42,683 bases of DNA from Acidimicrobiales bacterium (GTDB lineage Bacteria; Actinomycetota; Acidimicrobiia; Acidimicrobiales; RAAP-2), in contig JANXWA010000017.1 in assembly GCA_025351385.1 (NCBI GenBank), positions 1 through 42,683 on the forward strand. Reading direction: 5' to 3'. Shown here piece after piece: positions 32,928-41,333 of the stretch. A program made the translations under genes and the position numbers. The notes under the pieces are model-generated. The model was not told the DNA's origin. It searched no databases and worked only from the letters and a program-made list of their open reading frames with translations. Each line of letters starts with the position of its first letter. The stretch's first letter is position 1.

Positions 32928-33583
32928 CCGGCCTCGCAGCGCCCTCTCCGATTCGGCAGCACCACCACGTGCTCCCCACCGCGCACCGCCGCGCCGCGGC
33001 CGCCGACGCGCACCGTGAGGTAGCGCGCGTCGAGCCGTGACGACGTCGCCCACTGCGCCTGAGTGACGTCGAAGGAGAGGTCCGCGGGCAACGGCCACGG
33101 GGCACCCGACTCGGCGAGCGCGATCAAGACCGTGCCGCGCTCACGCACCCGGTCCATGAGACGACGCGCCGCGCCGTGGGAAGCGCGCGACGGCGGTCGC
33201 ACGATGAGCAGGTCCACGCCGTCGAGCAGGTCGGCCGCCGACTCGGCCCACGCGCCCCTCGGACGCGGCACGAACAACACGCGACGAAGGTCGACGCCGA
33301 GGTCGGCGATCGCGACGACGCCGGGGTCGTCGACGCCCACGACGCCGGCCCAGTGGCCGCGCGCACTCGACTCAGTGAGCAGGCTGAGCGCCAGACTGAG
33401 TCCCCCCAGTCCGGGCGGGGCTTGCACGACGACGGTCGAGCCACGTCGCAGTCCGCCGCCGGGTACCAAGGCGCGCCACGGTTCGCCGAGGGGCAGCATC
33501 CGGCTCTTCGCGAGAGCGACGGGGCGCAGCGTGGCCACGACGTCAGTGGGCAGGGTGGGCCGTTTAACGGAAAAAGCGAACAT
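32924..33583 (-). CDS. imuA': ImuA', RecA/SulA-like mutasome protein
   Basis: A 219-residue protein of the RecA-like fold that partners ImuB and DnaE2. GGGLRRGSTVVVQAPPGLGG sits where the Walker A would be but has no GK[ST], consistent with an inactive ATPase site. DLLDGVDLLIVRPP replaces Walker B. The start is the ATG at 33583, inside the LexA palindrome, giving MFAFSVKRPTLPTDVVATLR; the upstream extension to 33676 lies across the promoter. It is the first gene of the imuA'-imuB-dnaE2 operon, so LexA controls all three. Confidence 0.85.
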   Translation of the reverse strand: MFAFSVKRPTLPTDVVATLRPVALAKSRMLPLGEPWRALVPGGGLRRGSTVVVQAPPGLGGLSLALSLLTESSARGHWAGVVGVDDPGVVAIADLGVDLRRVLFVPRPRGAWAESAADLLDGVDLLIVRPPSRASHGAARRLMDRVRERGTVLIALAESGAPWPLPADLSFDVTQAQWATSSRLDARYLTVRVGGRGAAVRGGEHVVVLPNRRGRCEAG

Positions 33584-33590
33584 ATGTTCG
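33577..33590. promoter_or_regulatory. LexA (SOS) box over the imuA' start codon
   Basis: CGAACATATGTTCG is a 14-base perfect palindrome matching the actinobacterial SOS box core GAAC-N4-GTTC. The ATG of imuA' is at 33583-33581, inside it, and TACTGT lies nine bases before the ATG as a likely -10. Binding of LexA should block initiation directly. Confidence 0.92.
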
Positions 33591-33638
33591 TAACAGTAGC
33601 GAGTCCGAGTGACGCCCGCCAGGGGCCGGGAATGCAGG

Positions 33639-33644
33639 CAGAAT
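33639..33644 (+). promoter_or_regulatory. Candidate -10 element of the SRAP gene
   Basis: CAGAAT, six bases, then the ATG at 33651: the leaderless geometry with C in place of the first T. Confidence 0.35.
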
Positions 33645-33650
33645 GGGGCC

Positions 33651-34358
33651 ATGTGCGGTCGCGTCGCCCTCTTCACCCCGCCGGCCCGGCTGGCCCGGCT
33701 GCTCGACGCCGCGCTCGCCGCCGGTCTCGAGCCCGAGGGTCATCCCAGCTGGAACGTCGGGCCGCAACGCCGCCTCTTCGCCGTCACCGAGGGTGACGCC
33801 GGCCGCGTGCTCGACCGCTACCGGTGGGGCCTCGTGCCCAGCTGGTCGAAGGACCCCCTGATCGGCAATCGACTCTTCAACGCGCGCGGCGAGACCGTCG
33901 CGCAAAAGCCCTCGTTCCGCAGCGCCTTCGCCAAGCGGCCCTGCGTGATCCCCGTCGACGGCTTCTACGAGTGGGACCACCGACCGGGACACCCCAAGCA
34001 GCCGAACTACTTCAGCCGCGCCGACGGTCAGCCGATGCTCTTCGCGGGACTCTACGAGCACTGGCGCAGTCACGACGATCCGAGCGACGGGGGAACCATC
34101 GCGACGTGCACGGTCATCACCACGACGCCGAGCGTCGACCTCGACGAGATCCACGACCGCATGCCGGTGGTGCTGAGCATCGACGACGTTGAGACCTGGC
34201 TCGACGTCCGCGAGCACGGCCCCGAAGAGCGGCTCTCGCTACTGCGTCCGGCACCGAGCGGCACGTTGGCGCACCACGCGGTCGACAGTGCGGTCGGCTC
34301 AGTGAGGAACGACGGGCCAGAGATGATCGCGCCGGTCGAACCGACCTCGCTGTTTTGA
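33651..34358 (+). CDS. SOS-response-associated peptidase-like abasic-site protein (SRAP, YedK/HMCES)
   Basis: A 235-residue protein that forms a covalent thiazolidine link with abasic sites in single-stranded DNA through the N-terminal Cys left after Met removal. The required residues are all there: Cys2 (MCGRVALF), Asn35 (WNVGP), Glu107 (GFYEW) and His168 (IHDRMP). The ATG must be 33651 so that Cys becomes residue 1. It is transcribed divergently from the mutasome, 67 bases away with the LexA box between, so it may share SOS control, which fits the family name. A terminator follows. Confidence 0.94.
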   Translation: MCGRVALFTPPARLARLLDAALAAGLEPEGHPSWNVGPQRRLFAVTEGDAGRVLDRYRWGLVPSWSKDPLIGNRLFNARGETVAQKPSFRSAFAKRPCVIPVDGFYEWDHRPGHPKQPNYFSRADGQPMLFAGLYEHWRSHDDPSDGGTIATCTVITTTPSVDLDEIHDRMPVVLSIDDVETWLDVREHGPEERLSLLRPAPSGTLAHHAVDSAVGSVRNDGPEMIAPVEPTSLF

Positions 34359-34373
34359 GCCCGAACGGCCGAA

Positions 34374-34419
34374 AACCCCGAGTGACCAGTGAGTCGAAAC
34401 TCACCCGCCCCTCGGGGTT
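34374..34419 (+). terminator. Terminator of the SRAP gene
   Basis: A nine-bp outer stem (AACCCCGAG/CTCGGGGTT) enclosing a second six-bp hairpin (GTGAGT-CGAA-ACTCAC), starting 16 bases after the stop. Confidence 0.75.
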
Positions 34420-35016
34420 CCCGAAGGCACATCTCCCGATTACCCGTGTCGGACAGGCAACCGTTTGACGGCTGGCACTTCACATCATTCGCCGTACCGA
34501 ACCGCGGACCGAACTCCGCTGTCCGTTGGTGGGAATCCGTTCCTCTTGCGAGGCCCCTCTTCCCTCCCGATCCGAATCCCCTTTCGGTTCTCCGTCTCGT
34601 CGACAGGTGCTACGTGAACTACGAGTGATACTGTGCCAGAGCCTGGGGTGCGGGTGTAGGCCAAAAGGTGATATCAGGAACTTTTGCCCAGTTATCGAGT
34701 ACCTTTTCCACCGATTTGTTGTCCGAGGCCCAAGATACCAACCACTTAGTGGCATGTTTTCCACAGCGAATCCATCGTCAGCTACCTCGCCGGCCACGAA
34801 ATGTCCTCGGAGACGGCCGTTTCGCGACACTCGGCGTGGCCGATTTCGAGCACGAGTTCACCACTGGACACCTGACGACCTGGCCTAGCGTTCGTTCATG
34901 AGCAGATCGGTCGTCGGGGACCCTTTCGTCACCATCGTCATTCGATCCGCAACGCCGACGTCGACGGTACCTGCGACGCTCCCGCGCGATGCGCTTCGAT
35001 GTGACGACCGACGCCG
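34420..35016. other. About 600-base non-coding region
   Basis: Composition is less GC-rich than its neighbours, and no open frame on either strand shows a ribosome-binding site, a recognisable product or the codon pattern of neighbouring genes. It may be a decayed gene or a large control region upstream of the transporter at 35017. No repeat, hairpin or tRNA was recognised. Confidence 0.45.
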
Positions 35017-35880
35017 ATGATCGCGATCCTCTTTGGACTGATCACCGCGCTGACGAATGCGCTGGCCGTCGCGTTGCAGCACATCGCGAGCACGAGTGAC
35101 ACGAACAAGTCAGCCGGTTGGCGTTTCGTCCTGTACCTCTTCCGCCATCCGCTGTGGCTACTCGGCTGGTTGGCGATGTTCGGATCGCTCGTCTTCCAGG
35201 CATTGGCGCTTCACTTCGGTCCCCTCTCGGTGGTGCAGCCACTGCTCGTCACCGAGTTGATACTCGCGCTGGCGTTGCGCCGCGTCTGGATGCGTCAATC
35301 GATCCGCGCCGTCACGTGGCTCGCCGCGGCGGCGACCGGAGCGGGACTCGTCATCTTTCTGGTCGCGACGTCGCCCAGCGCGAGCACGTTCGTGCCCGCG
35401 ACCTCGCGCTGGCTCGCTCCCTCCGTCATCACCGTCGGCGCGGTCGCGGTCCTTGTCGTGGCGGCCCAGCGCGGCTCACCCGGTCGGCGCGCTGCCCTCT
35501 TCGCGTCGGCGACCGCGATCTTGTGGGCGCTCGAGGCGACCTTCATCAAGGCGACCACCGAGACGATCAGCTCCTTCGGGATCGGTGGGACGCTCACCCG
35601 ATGGCCCGTCTACGCCCTGATGGTCGGTGGGGCTGTCGGACTCATCTGCGAGCAGGCTGCCCTGCACGTCGGGCCGCTCAGCGTGTCCCAGCCCTTCATT
35701 GTGATCGTCGACCCCATCGCGAGCGTCCTCTTCGGCGTCTGGTTGTACCGCGAGCATCTGCACACCGGCGCGTGGCACCTGACGATCGGGTCGCTCGCCT
35801 TCGCGTTGATGTGCGTTGGGATCGTGGCGCTGACGCGGACTGCTCCGCCGACGATGAGTGCCGACGTCCACCGCCTCTGA
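35017..35880 (+). CDS. DMT-superfamily membrane transporter (EamA/NIPA-like)
   Basis: A nine- or ten-span membrane protein of 287 residues with two related halves: HFGPLSVVQPLLVTELI in the first and HVGPLSVSQPFIVIVDP in the second, the duplication expected of drug/metabolite transporters. There is no signal sequence beyond the first span. Substrate is unknown: NIPA-like (Mg2+) and EamA-like (metabolite) families share this plan. No ribosome-binding site was clear before the ATG at 35017, so the start is uncertain by a few codons. It converges on the GNAT gene with four bases between. Confidence 0.75.
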   Translation: MIAILFGLITALTNALAVALQHIASTSDTNKSAGWRFVLYLFRHPLWLLGWLAMFGSLVFQALALHFGPLSVVQPLLVTELILALALRRVWMRQSIRAVTWLAAAATGAGLVIFLVATSPSASTFVPATSRWLAPSVITVGAVAVLVVAAQRGSPGRRAALFASATAILWALEATFIKATTETISSFGIGGTLTRWPVYALMVGGAVGLICEQAALHVGPLSVSQPFIVIVDPIASVLFGVWLYREHLHTGAWHLTIGSLAFALMCVGIVALTRTAPPTMSADVHRL

Positions 35881-35884
35881 GAGT

Positions 35885-36496
35885 TCAGTCCCGTCGTCCC
35901 AGTAGTCGAGCGCGGATCTCCGGCCACTCCGAGGGCAGGACCGAGTACATCGCCGAATCGCGCGTGACACTCTCCTCGCCGCGCGCTACCGACGGCTGCC
36001 AGTGGCGCAGGACCCCATCGAAGTGCGCACCCAAGCGTTCGATGGCACGGAGTGACTGGACGTTTCGCGCGTCGGTCTTCAGGTCCAGGCGCTGCACGCC
36101 CCACACGTCGAAGGCGTGGCCCAGCATCAGCAGTTTCGTGTCGGTGTTGATGTGCGTGCGCTGGGACGACGCCGCGAGGAACGTCCCGCCGATCTCGGCG
36201 CCGTCGGGGTACTCACGGTCGAACCACCACCGCAGGCTGAGAAACCTCGTCATCCCGACGATGAGACCGGTCTCGCTCTGGCGGGTGACGAAGGGCACGC
36301 CGAGTCGTCTCTCTTGCTCGTCGAGCAGCTTCGAGACGGCGACCTCCATGTCGCGCGTCGTCTCGGGCACGGCCGTCCAGGCGTAGGTGGCGCGGTCCTC
36401 GGTCGCGGCGGCGACCAGTCCGGGCACGTCGCCCAAGGTCAACGGGCTGAGCGTGGCGTGGCGCCCGACGAGCGTGACGGCGAGCGACGGGGGCAT
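35885..36496 (-). CDS. GNAT-family N-acetyltransferase (RimJ/RimL-like)
   Basis: A 203-residue acyl-CoA-dependent transferase. Residues about 75-105 hold strands beta 4 and 5 (GLIVGMTRFLSL, GAEIGGTFL), the loop SSQRTHINTDTKLLML is where the pyrophosphate of CoA binds, and the RLDLKTDARNVQSLRAIERLG block is typical of RimJ/RimL enzymes. The target (protein N-terminus or small molecule) is unknown. TAGTGT lies six bases before the ATG, so the gene looks leaderless; it is divergent from the SDR gene. Confidence 0.88.
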   Translation of the reverse strand: MPPSLAVTLVGRHATLSPLTLGDVPGLVAAATEDRATYAWTAVPETTRDMEVAVSKLLDEQERRLGVPFVTRQSETGLIVGMTRFLSLRWWFDREYPDGAEIGGTFLAASSQRTHINTDTKLLMLGHAFDVWGVQRLDLKTDARNVQSLRAIERLGAHFDGVLRHWQPSVARGEESVTRDSAMYSVLPSEWPEIRARLLGRRD

Positions 36497-36502
36497 GGGC
36501 CA

Positions 36503-36508
36503 ACACTA
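36503..36508 (-). promoter_or_regulatory. Candidate -10 element of the leaderless GNAT gene
   Basis: TAGTGT, then TGGCCC, then the ATG at 36496. Confidence 0.6.
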
Positions 36509-36544
36509 AGGGGCGGTCCGGCGACTGAAGTGGCGCAGCGTTCG

Positions 36545-36550
36545 TAGGAT
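36545..36550 (+). promoter_or_regulatory. Candidate -10 element of the leaderless SDR gene
   Basis: TAGGAT, then TGGCTG, then the ATG at 36557. It forms a divergent pair with the GNAT promoter. Confidence 0.6.
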
Positions 36551-36556
36551 TGGCTG

Positions 36557-37324
36557 ATGGACCTGGAACTGAACGATCGCGCCTTCCTCATCACCGGTGG
36601 CACCGACGGGCTCGGCCTGGCGCTCGCACGCAAGCTCATCGACGAAGGGGGCCGCGTCGCCGTCTGCGGACGCAGTCGCGATCGACTGAGCAAAGCGCAG
36701 GCGCTGCTCGGTCCCGACGCCCTGTGTTTCGAGGCTGACGTCACCGATGCGGCCCAGTTGGACGACTTCATCGACACCACGCTGGGGCGATTCGGGCGCC
36801 TCGACGGGGCGGTGAACAACGCCGGCCGCTCGGCTGGCTTCCCGGTTGCGACCTCGCTCGACGAGCAGTGGCGAGAGGACTACGAACTGAAGGTCGTCGC
36901 GGCCCTGCACGTGGCGCGACGGACGCTGCCGGCCCTCGAGGCCACTCGGGGCAGTGTGCTGAACGTACTCGCGGTCCTGGCGCGCACACCGCCCGCCAAC
37001 TCCACGCCGACCTCGGCCTCGCGCGCCGCGGGACTGGCGTTCACCAAAGCGCTCGCCAACGAGGTGGGCTCCCGGGGTATCCGCGCCAACGCGATCCTCA
37101 TCGGACTGATCGAGTCGGGCCAGTGGGTCCGGCGCGCGAACGACCTTGGCATGTCGACCGAGGAGTTCTACGTCTCGATGACCGAGCGGTCGAGCATCCC
37201 GATGGGCCGTTTCGGGCGGGCCGAGGAGTTCGCCGACCTGGCCACGTTCCTGCTCTCGCCGCGCGCCGCGTATGTGACGGGCGTCGGCGTCAGCCTCGAC
37301 GGTGGGATGTCTTCCGTCATCTGA
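36557..37324 (+). CDS. SDR-family protein with the catalytic Ser-Tyr-Lys replaced
   Basis: A 255-residue Rossmann protein of the short-chain dehydrogenase family. The nucleotide motif TGGTDGLG (13-20) and NNAG (87-90) are intact, so NAD(P) binding is expected. The usual catalytic Ser is absent (GSVLNVLAVLA, Leu138/Ala139 at its place), and the YxxxK position reads TSASR, with Thr152 for Tyr and Arg156 for Lys. C-terminal features (GIRANAILIGLIESG and GVGVSLDGGMSSVI) are normal for a full-length SDR, so this is not a truncated gene. It may be a non-catalytic or mechanistically distinct member. It lies 67 bases before the phosphotriesterase-like gene. Confidence 0.85.
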   Translation: MDLELNDRAFLITGGTDGLGLALARKLIDEGGRVAVCGRSRDRLSKAQALLGPDALCFEADVTDAAQLDDFIDTTLGRFGRLDGAVNNAGRSAGFPVATSLDEQWREDYELKVVAALHVARRTLPALEATRGSVLNVLAVLARTPPANSTPTSASRAAGLAFTKALANEVGSRGIRANAILIGLIESGQWVRRANDLGMSTEEFYVSMTERSSIPMGRFGRAEEFADLATFLLSPRAAYVTGVGVSLDGGMSSVI

Positions 37325-37391
37325 TCCGACCTTCGGATGAATTAGCCTCCTTGCGTCGCTCGCCAATGGGTGACCGTAGCGAGGGAGCGCC

Positions 37392-38372
37392 ATGGCCACG
37401 ATCCAGACCGTCCGCGGACCGGTCGACTCGTCGGAGTTGGGCCGGACCTACGTCCACGAGCACATCTTCGTGCTTGACCCCGAGATCCAGGAGAACTACC
37501 CCGAGGAGTGGGGAAGTGAACTGGACCGAGTGGCTGACGCCGTGGCCCAGCTGACGGCCCTCTGCGCGTCCGGAGTTCGCACGATCGTCGACCCGACCGT
37601 CGTTGGCCTCGGCCGCTACATCCCCCGCATCCAGCAGGTCGCGTCACAGCTACCCGACTTCAACATCATCGTGGCGACTGGTTGCTACACCTACAAGGAC
37701 GTGCCGTTCTTCTTCCACCACCGAGGACCTGCCCTCAGTGAGGCGCTCGGCTACGAGGTGCCTGACCCCATGGTCGACTTCTTCGTGCGCGATATCGAGC
37801 GAGACATCGCCGACACCGGCGTGCGCGCGGGGCTGTTGAAGTGTGCGATCGACCAACCGGGGCTGACTTCGGGCGTCGAGCGGGTCATGCGCGCCGTGGC
37901 CAAAGCCCACCTCGCGACCGGCGCGCCGATCACGGTACACACCCATCCCGGCACCCAACAGGGACTGGCCGTCGGACGCGTGATGGCCGAGGAGGGCGTC
38001 GAGCCCCATCGAGTGGTGCTCGGCCACAGCGGCGACACGAGTGACGCCGACCATCTCTCACGCCTCGCCGACGCGGGCTTCTGGCTCGGCATGGACCGAT
38101 TCGGGATCAACATCGAATTCCCGTTCGAAGCGCGTTGCGACGTCGTGGTCGAGATGTGCCGGCGCGGATACGCGGACCGCATGATGCTCTCGCACGACAA
38201 CGCGTGCTACATCGACTGGATCGACCCGAACGTGAGAGCGTTCATGACCGAGTGGAACTACCTGCACATCGGCAACGACGTGTTGCCCTACCTGAGAGAG
38301 CACGGGGTCAGCGAGGCGGAGGTCACGACGATGCTGGTCGACAACCCCCGTCGGTACTTCGAGGGGGACTAG
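37392..38372 (+). CDS. Phosphotriesterase-family metallohydrolase (PTE/PLL-like)
   Basis: A 326-residue TIM-barrel amidohydrolase with a binuclear metal site: H22 and H24 (TYVHEHIF), the carboxylated Lys150 (AGLLKCAID), H183 (TVHTHPG), H212 (LGHSGD) and D269 (LSHDN). Family members hydrolyse phosphotriesters or lactones such as homoserine lactones; others have unknown substrates. GAGGGAG precedes the ATG. TAGCCT at 37344-37349 could be a -10. It follows the SDR gene and may share a metabolic route with it, which is a guess. Confidence 0.9.
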   Translation: MATIQTVRGPVDSSELGRTYVHEHIFVLDPEIQENYPEEWGSELDRVADAVAQLTALCASGVRTIVDPTVVGLGRYIPRIQQVASQLPDFNIIVATGCYTYKDVPFFFHHRGPALSEALGYEVPDPMVDFFVRDIERDIADTGVRAGLLKCAIDQPGLTSGVERVMRAVAKAHLATGAPITVHTHPGTQQGLAVGRVMAEEGVEPHRVVLGHSGDTSDADHLSRLADAGFWLGMDRFGINIEFPFEARCDVVVEMCRRGYADRMMLSHDNACYIDWIDPNVRAFMTEWNYLHIGNDVLPYLREHGVSEAEVTTMLVDNPRRYFEGD

Positions 38373-38426
38373 CGCGGCCAGCTCGGCTCGGACGACAGTC
38401 CGCTCGAGCCCCTCGGACCGGCCGGG

Positions 38427-39245
38427 CTACTTCACGACCCGAACGAACTGCGCGCTGATCCGACCTTCGAGGTCACTCCGGCCGAAACGTTGTGCAACCG
38501 CCTCGGTGACGACGCCCACGACGTCGGCGAGGCCACCGGGACGACGCTGTTCGATCTCGGACCGAAGCGGAGTCCCGGTGCAGAATGCCGCCGCCACGTC
38601 CTGGGCCGTGGCGGCGCGACAGGTGTAGGAGTGACGTTCGAACGTGGGCGGTGAGGCGAATCCGGCGACGGTGACATCGTCGGCAATCCTTCGGTGCTCG
38701 TGGTAGCCGTACGGAGTGCGATCGAAGAACCTTGGCGGGTCATCGGGGAACACGCTGGCGACCGAACGCGCCACGACGTCGGCGAACTCATTGTCCTCGA
38801 GGCCATCCCACACGCTGAACAGGTACTGGCCCCCGGGGCGCAGCACTCGTCGCACTTCGGCGAAGGCGTCCGACTTCGGCTCGAAGAACATCACGCCAAA
38901 TTGGCACACCGTCACGTCGAAGGAGTCGTCCTCGAACGGCAGGGCCATCACGTCGGCCTGTCGCCACCCGACCGGGCGGGCCGTGCCGACGAGTATGGCC
39001 CGGTCGATCATCGCTTGGTTCAAGTCGGTCGCCGCAATCGACACCCCTCGGGGCAGCGACGCCGCCAGCGCACGGGTGACCACGCCGCTACCGGCCGCGA
39101 TCTCTAGCACCGAACCCGACTGGACCTGGCCGCACATCCGCGACATCTCCTCGGCGCACTGGTCGAAGATCATGGGCACGAGGACCTCGTCATAGACCTC
39201 GGAGATCGAGGCCGAGAACACGTGGTCGGACCCTGGGCTGGCCAT
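38427..39245 (-). CDS. Class I SAM-dependent methyltransferase
   Basis: A 272-residue methyltransferase of the Methyltransf_11/25 type. Motif I is VLEIAAGSG (47-54), motif II lies at IAATDLNQAMIDRA, then QADVMALPFEDDSFDVTVCQFGVMFF and RVLRPGGQYLFSVWDG, the standard order. Acceptor unknown. The start is the ATG at 39245; an open frame to 39668 has no supporting signal and crosses the promoter. TACGAT lies six bases before the ATG, so the gene is probably leaderless. It converges on the phosphotriesterase-like gene. Confidence 0.9.
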   Translation of the reverse strand: MASPGSDHVFSASISEVYDEVLVPMIFDQCAEEMSRMCGQVQSGSVLEIAAGSGVVTRALAASLPRGVSIAATDLNQAMIDRAILVGTARPVGWRQADVMALPFEDDSFDVTVCQFGVMFFEPKSDAFAEVRRVLRPGGQYLFSVWDGLEDNEFADVVARSVASVFPDDPPRFFDRTPYGYHEHRRIADDVTVAGFASPPTFERHSYTCRAATAQDVAAAFCTGTPLRSEIEQRRPGGLADVVGVVTEAVAQRFGRSDLEGRISAQFVRVVK

Positions 39246-39251
39246 CGCGAG

Positions 39252-39257
39252 ATCGTA
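39252..39257 (-). promoter_or_regulatory. Candidate -10 element of the leaderless methyltransferase gene
   Basis: TACGAT, then CTCGCG, then the ATG at 39245. Confidence 0.6.
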
Positions 39258-39573
39258 ACCTTCAGGCGACGACGCGACCGGCCCGACCGGCCAGCGGGTG
39301 GGCACAACTGGACTACTCGCGAACCCTCTGTAAGGGGTCACCGTGTTCGAGTGATGCCTCCGACGATTCGCTGTCGGAGAATGAGAGGAATCGGATCGCC
39401 GCTCCACGAGGCTCGCTCGCCGGGGACAGCCGTCTGGAGGACGTTCAGCGAGGACCAGGCGGAGGCCGCGACCACGTCGCGGGCCGACCAAATTTTGCGC
39501 CGACCGGTAAAGCCTGGCACGCCGAATCCTTGATGGTAGGGTGCGCGTGACTACGGCCAGAAGGGTGAACGAA
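39258..39573. other. Divergent intergenic region, about 316 bases
   Basis: No credible gene. It holds a seven-bp hairpin (CTCCGAC at 39358-39364 with GTCGGAG at 39373-39379) of unknown role and the leader of the membrane protein at 39574. Confidence 0.4.
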
Positions 39574-40239
39574 ATGTCAATATTCGGTTCAACGGGGGCA
39601 ATAGTGGGAACGTACGTGTCGGTACTCTTGCTGCTGATCGTGCTCGCCAGTGTCGGGAGCATCGTCACCTACATCATCATCGTGGTGGCCAACCGCGCAG
39701 AACCCGATCCCACTGGCAAGCGCACGAGCGCCGTCTACCACGTGGGTACAGCATTTCTGACGCTGTGGCTGGAGATTGCGGGCGTCATCACGATCTTTGC
39801 CACGCTGTTCGCACTGATCGGGGCCGGGAAGAACACGTACTTGGGGCCAGAGGTCCACCCTTTGAGCGACGCAACCGTGAGGGGAATCACGATTGGCCTC
39901 CTTCTCACTACAGTGGGCGGATTGTTGACGCTCACGCACCGCCGCAAGGCGGTCGAATTGGCGCTGAGCGACGCCAACGAGGCGAGTCCTTCCAAGCGCG
40001 TCGTGCGCAGCTACGCGGCGGTCGTGAGCTTCATCAGCGTGATCGTCATGGTGGTCGCGGTCTTGGCCGCCGTGTGGGCCGTATTGGGTCTTGTCGCTCC
40101 GGGCGTCTATCAAACCGGGTCGCGCACCGGCGACGTGCGCGCGCTCCTGGATGAGGCGACCGTGTTGGCGGTCTTTGCTTGGGTATTTTCGACGCACCGG
40201 CGTCTTGTGGGCGTTGAGCGCACCCCCGAACTGCCGTAG
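39574..40239 (+). CDS. Four-span membrane protein, unknown function
   Basis: A 221-residue protein with four hydrophobic segments, arranged as two pairs: about 10-38 and 58-82, then 98-120 and 150-180, with a basic Arg/Lys loop between the pairs (THRRKAVEL). No family was recognised. The ATG at 39574 (MSIFGSTGAIVGTYVS) is chosen because GAAGGG lies nine bases upstream; the GTG at 39541 would add 11 residues with no signal. It stands alone, divergent from the methyltransferase. Confidence 0.65.
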   Translation: MSIFGSTGAIVGTYVSVLLLLIVLASVGSIVTYIIIVVANRAEPDPTGKRTSAVYHVGTAFLTLWLEIAGVITIFATLFALIGAGKNTYLGPEVHPLSDATVRGITIGLLLTTVGGLLTLTHRRKAVELALSDANEASPSKRVVRSYAAVVSFISVIVMVVAVLAAVWAVLGLVAPGVYQTGSRTGDVRALLDEATVLAVFAWVFSTHRRLVGVERTPELP

Positions 40240-40450
40240 CCGACCACACACTCCCTTCCCCCAGGCGCCGCTAGCCACTGTTGTCACGGGCGCGTAGATC
40301 GCTGAGCAGTCTTCGTCCGCGCCAAGGAGTGATTGACCTGCTCGCTGGACTTAGGTGGACCTGTCTATCGCCGTGACGCATCACGCGGACGTAACTCGAT
40401 GGTGCGTCTCGGACTGCGTGCGAGCAAAGTGCCGGTGAAAGCAAGATCCC

Positions 40451-41098
40451 CTAGACGCGGCGCCAGAAAAAGTGATGCACGACCCCACTCGGACTGGGAA
40501 TCTTCTCCAAATGAAAACGCTCGACGAGTTCGTCGGGACTGTCCCAAAATCTCTCACCGCGACCCAGTGCGACGGGCGAAACGGCGAAATGCATCTGGTC
40601 AATGAGATCGGCGTCGAGGAACTCACGGACCGTGGCGACACCACCGCCGATTCGCACGTCCTTGCCGTCGGCGGCGTCAAATGCCTGCGCCAGCGCATTT
40701 TCTGGCGTCGTGTCGAGGAAATGGAACGTCGTGTCTCCCAGCGTGATCGATGGTCGAACGTGATGAGTGAGAACGAACACCGGCGTGTGAAAAGGAGTGT
40801 CATCGCCCCACCAACCTTGCCAGTCGTAGTTCTCCCATGGTCCGCGCTGGGGACCAAATTTGTTGCGCCCCATGATCTCGGCCCCGATGTTGTTGGCAAA
40901 GTCACGAGTGCAGTAGTCATCGAGACCGTACGTTCCACCGGGATCGGTTCGGTTGGGCCAATGCGCCGTAGCGCCCGCCCATGCGAAGAGCTCGGCCGGA
41001 TTGGCGTGTCCAAACGGGTGTTCAAGACTCTGTCCTACACCGGTGCCGTAGCCATCGCTCGACACCATGAAGTTTTGCACACGTACTGACTGTGTCAT
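40451..41098 (-). CDS. Dihydrofolate-reductase-like / RibD C-terminal domain reductase
   Basis: A 215-residue NADPH-dependent reductase fold. It begins VRVQNFMVSSDGYGTG, the first strand of this family, followed by NNIGAEIMGRNKFGP (Met-Gly-Arg nucleotide contact), VFVLTHHVRPS, GKDVRIGGGVATVREFL (the GGG turn) and a C-terminal HFFWRR strand. Such stand-alone proteins are often annotated as dihydrofolate reductase family but seldom act on folate. The ATG at 41098 follows GAAAGGGG; the frame to 41152 is not needed. Confidence 0.87.
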   Translation of the reverse strand: MTQSVRVQNFMVSSDGYGTGVGQSLEHPFGHANPAELFAWAGATAHWPNRTDPGGTYGLDDYCTRDFANNIGAEIMGRNKFGPQRGPWENYDWQGWWGDDTPFHTPVFVLTHHVRPSITLGDTTFHFLDTTPENALAQAFDAADGKDVRIGGGVATVREFLDADLIDQMHFAVSPVALGRGERFWDSPDELVERFHLEKIPSPSGVVHHFFWRRV

Positions 41099-41154
41099 CA
41101 GCCCCTTTCTAGATGCGACGAGGTGACCTACCACTGTAGGAGCCCGGTACATCG

Positions 41155-41190
41155 AGCGGGGACTACAAGCGGGGACTACAAGCGGGGACT
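41155..41190. repeat. 13-bp tandem repeat, 2.8 copies
   Basis: AGCGGGGACTACA occurs twice in full (41155-41167, 41168-41180), then AGCGGGGACT (41181-41190). It lies upstream of the reductase gene on one side and of the toxin-antitoxin pair on the other. Confidence 0.8.
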
Positions 41191-41311
41191 GCCCCTCGTT
41201 GTGGAGGTAACGAGACTATGTTCGAACCCCTCGGTCTGGCCAATACTCGCTGATTTGCTCGCTCTAACGACCGTGGCACCCGAGGTAATAAGCGGAAGCG
41301 ACAACCCATTG

Positions 41312-41329
41312 CATATGTGTTACCATATG
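41312..41329. promoter_or_regulatory. Candidate operator/promoter of the toxin-antitoxin pair
   Basis: Two CATATG hexamers six bases apart (41312-41317, 41324-41329) form an inverted repeat right before the antitoxin ATG at 41334. TACCAT (41321-41326) within it sits seven bases before the ATG as a -10. This is where the ribbon-helix-helix antitoxin would be expected to bind its own promoter. Confidence 0.55.
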
Positions 41330-41333
41330 GTTC

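Noticed and set aside
38427-39668. Longer methyltransferase start at 39668
   Set aside because: The 141-residue extension has no family similarity and overlaps the divergent membrane protein gene; a leaderless start at 39245 matches the family.
41155-41190. Possible CRISPR-like repeat
   Set aside because: The 13-base units are directly adjacent with no spacers, so this is a simple tandem repeat.
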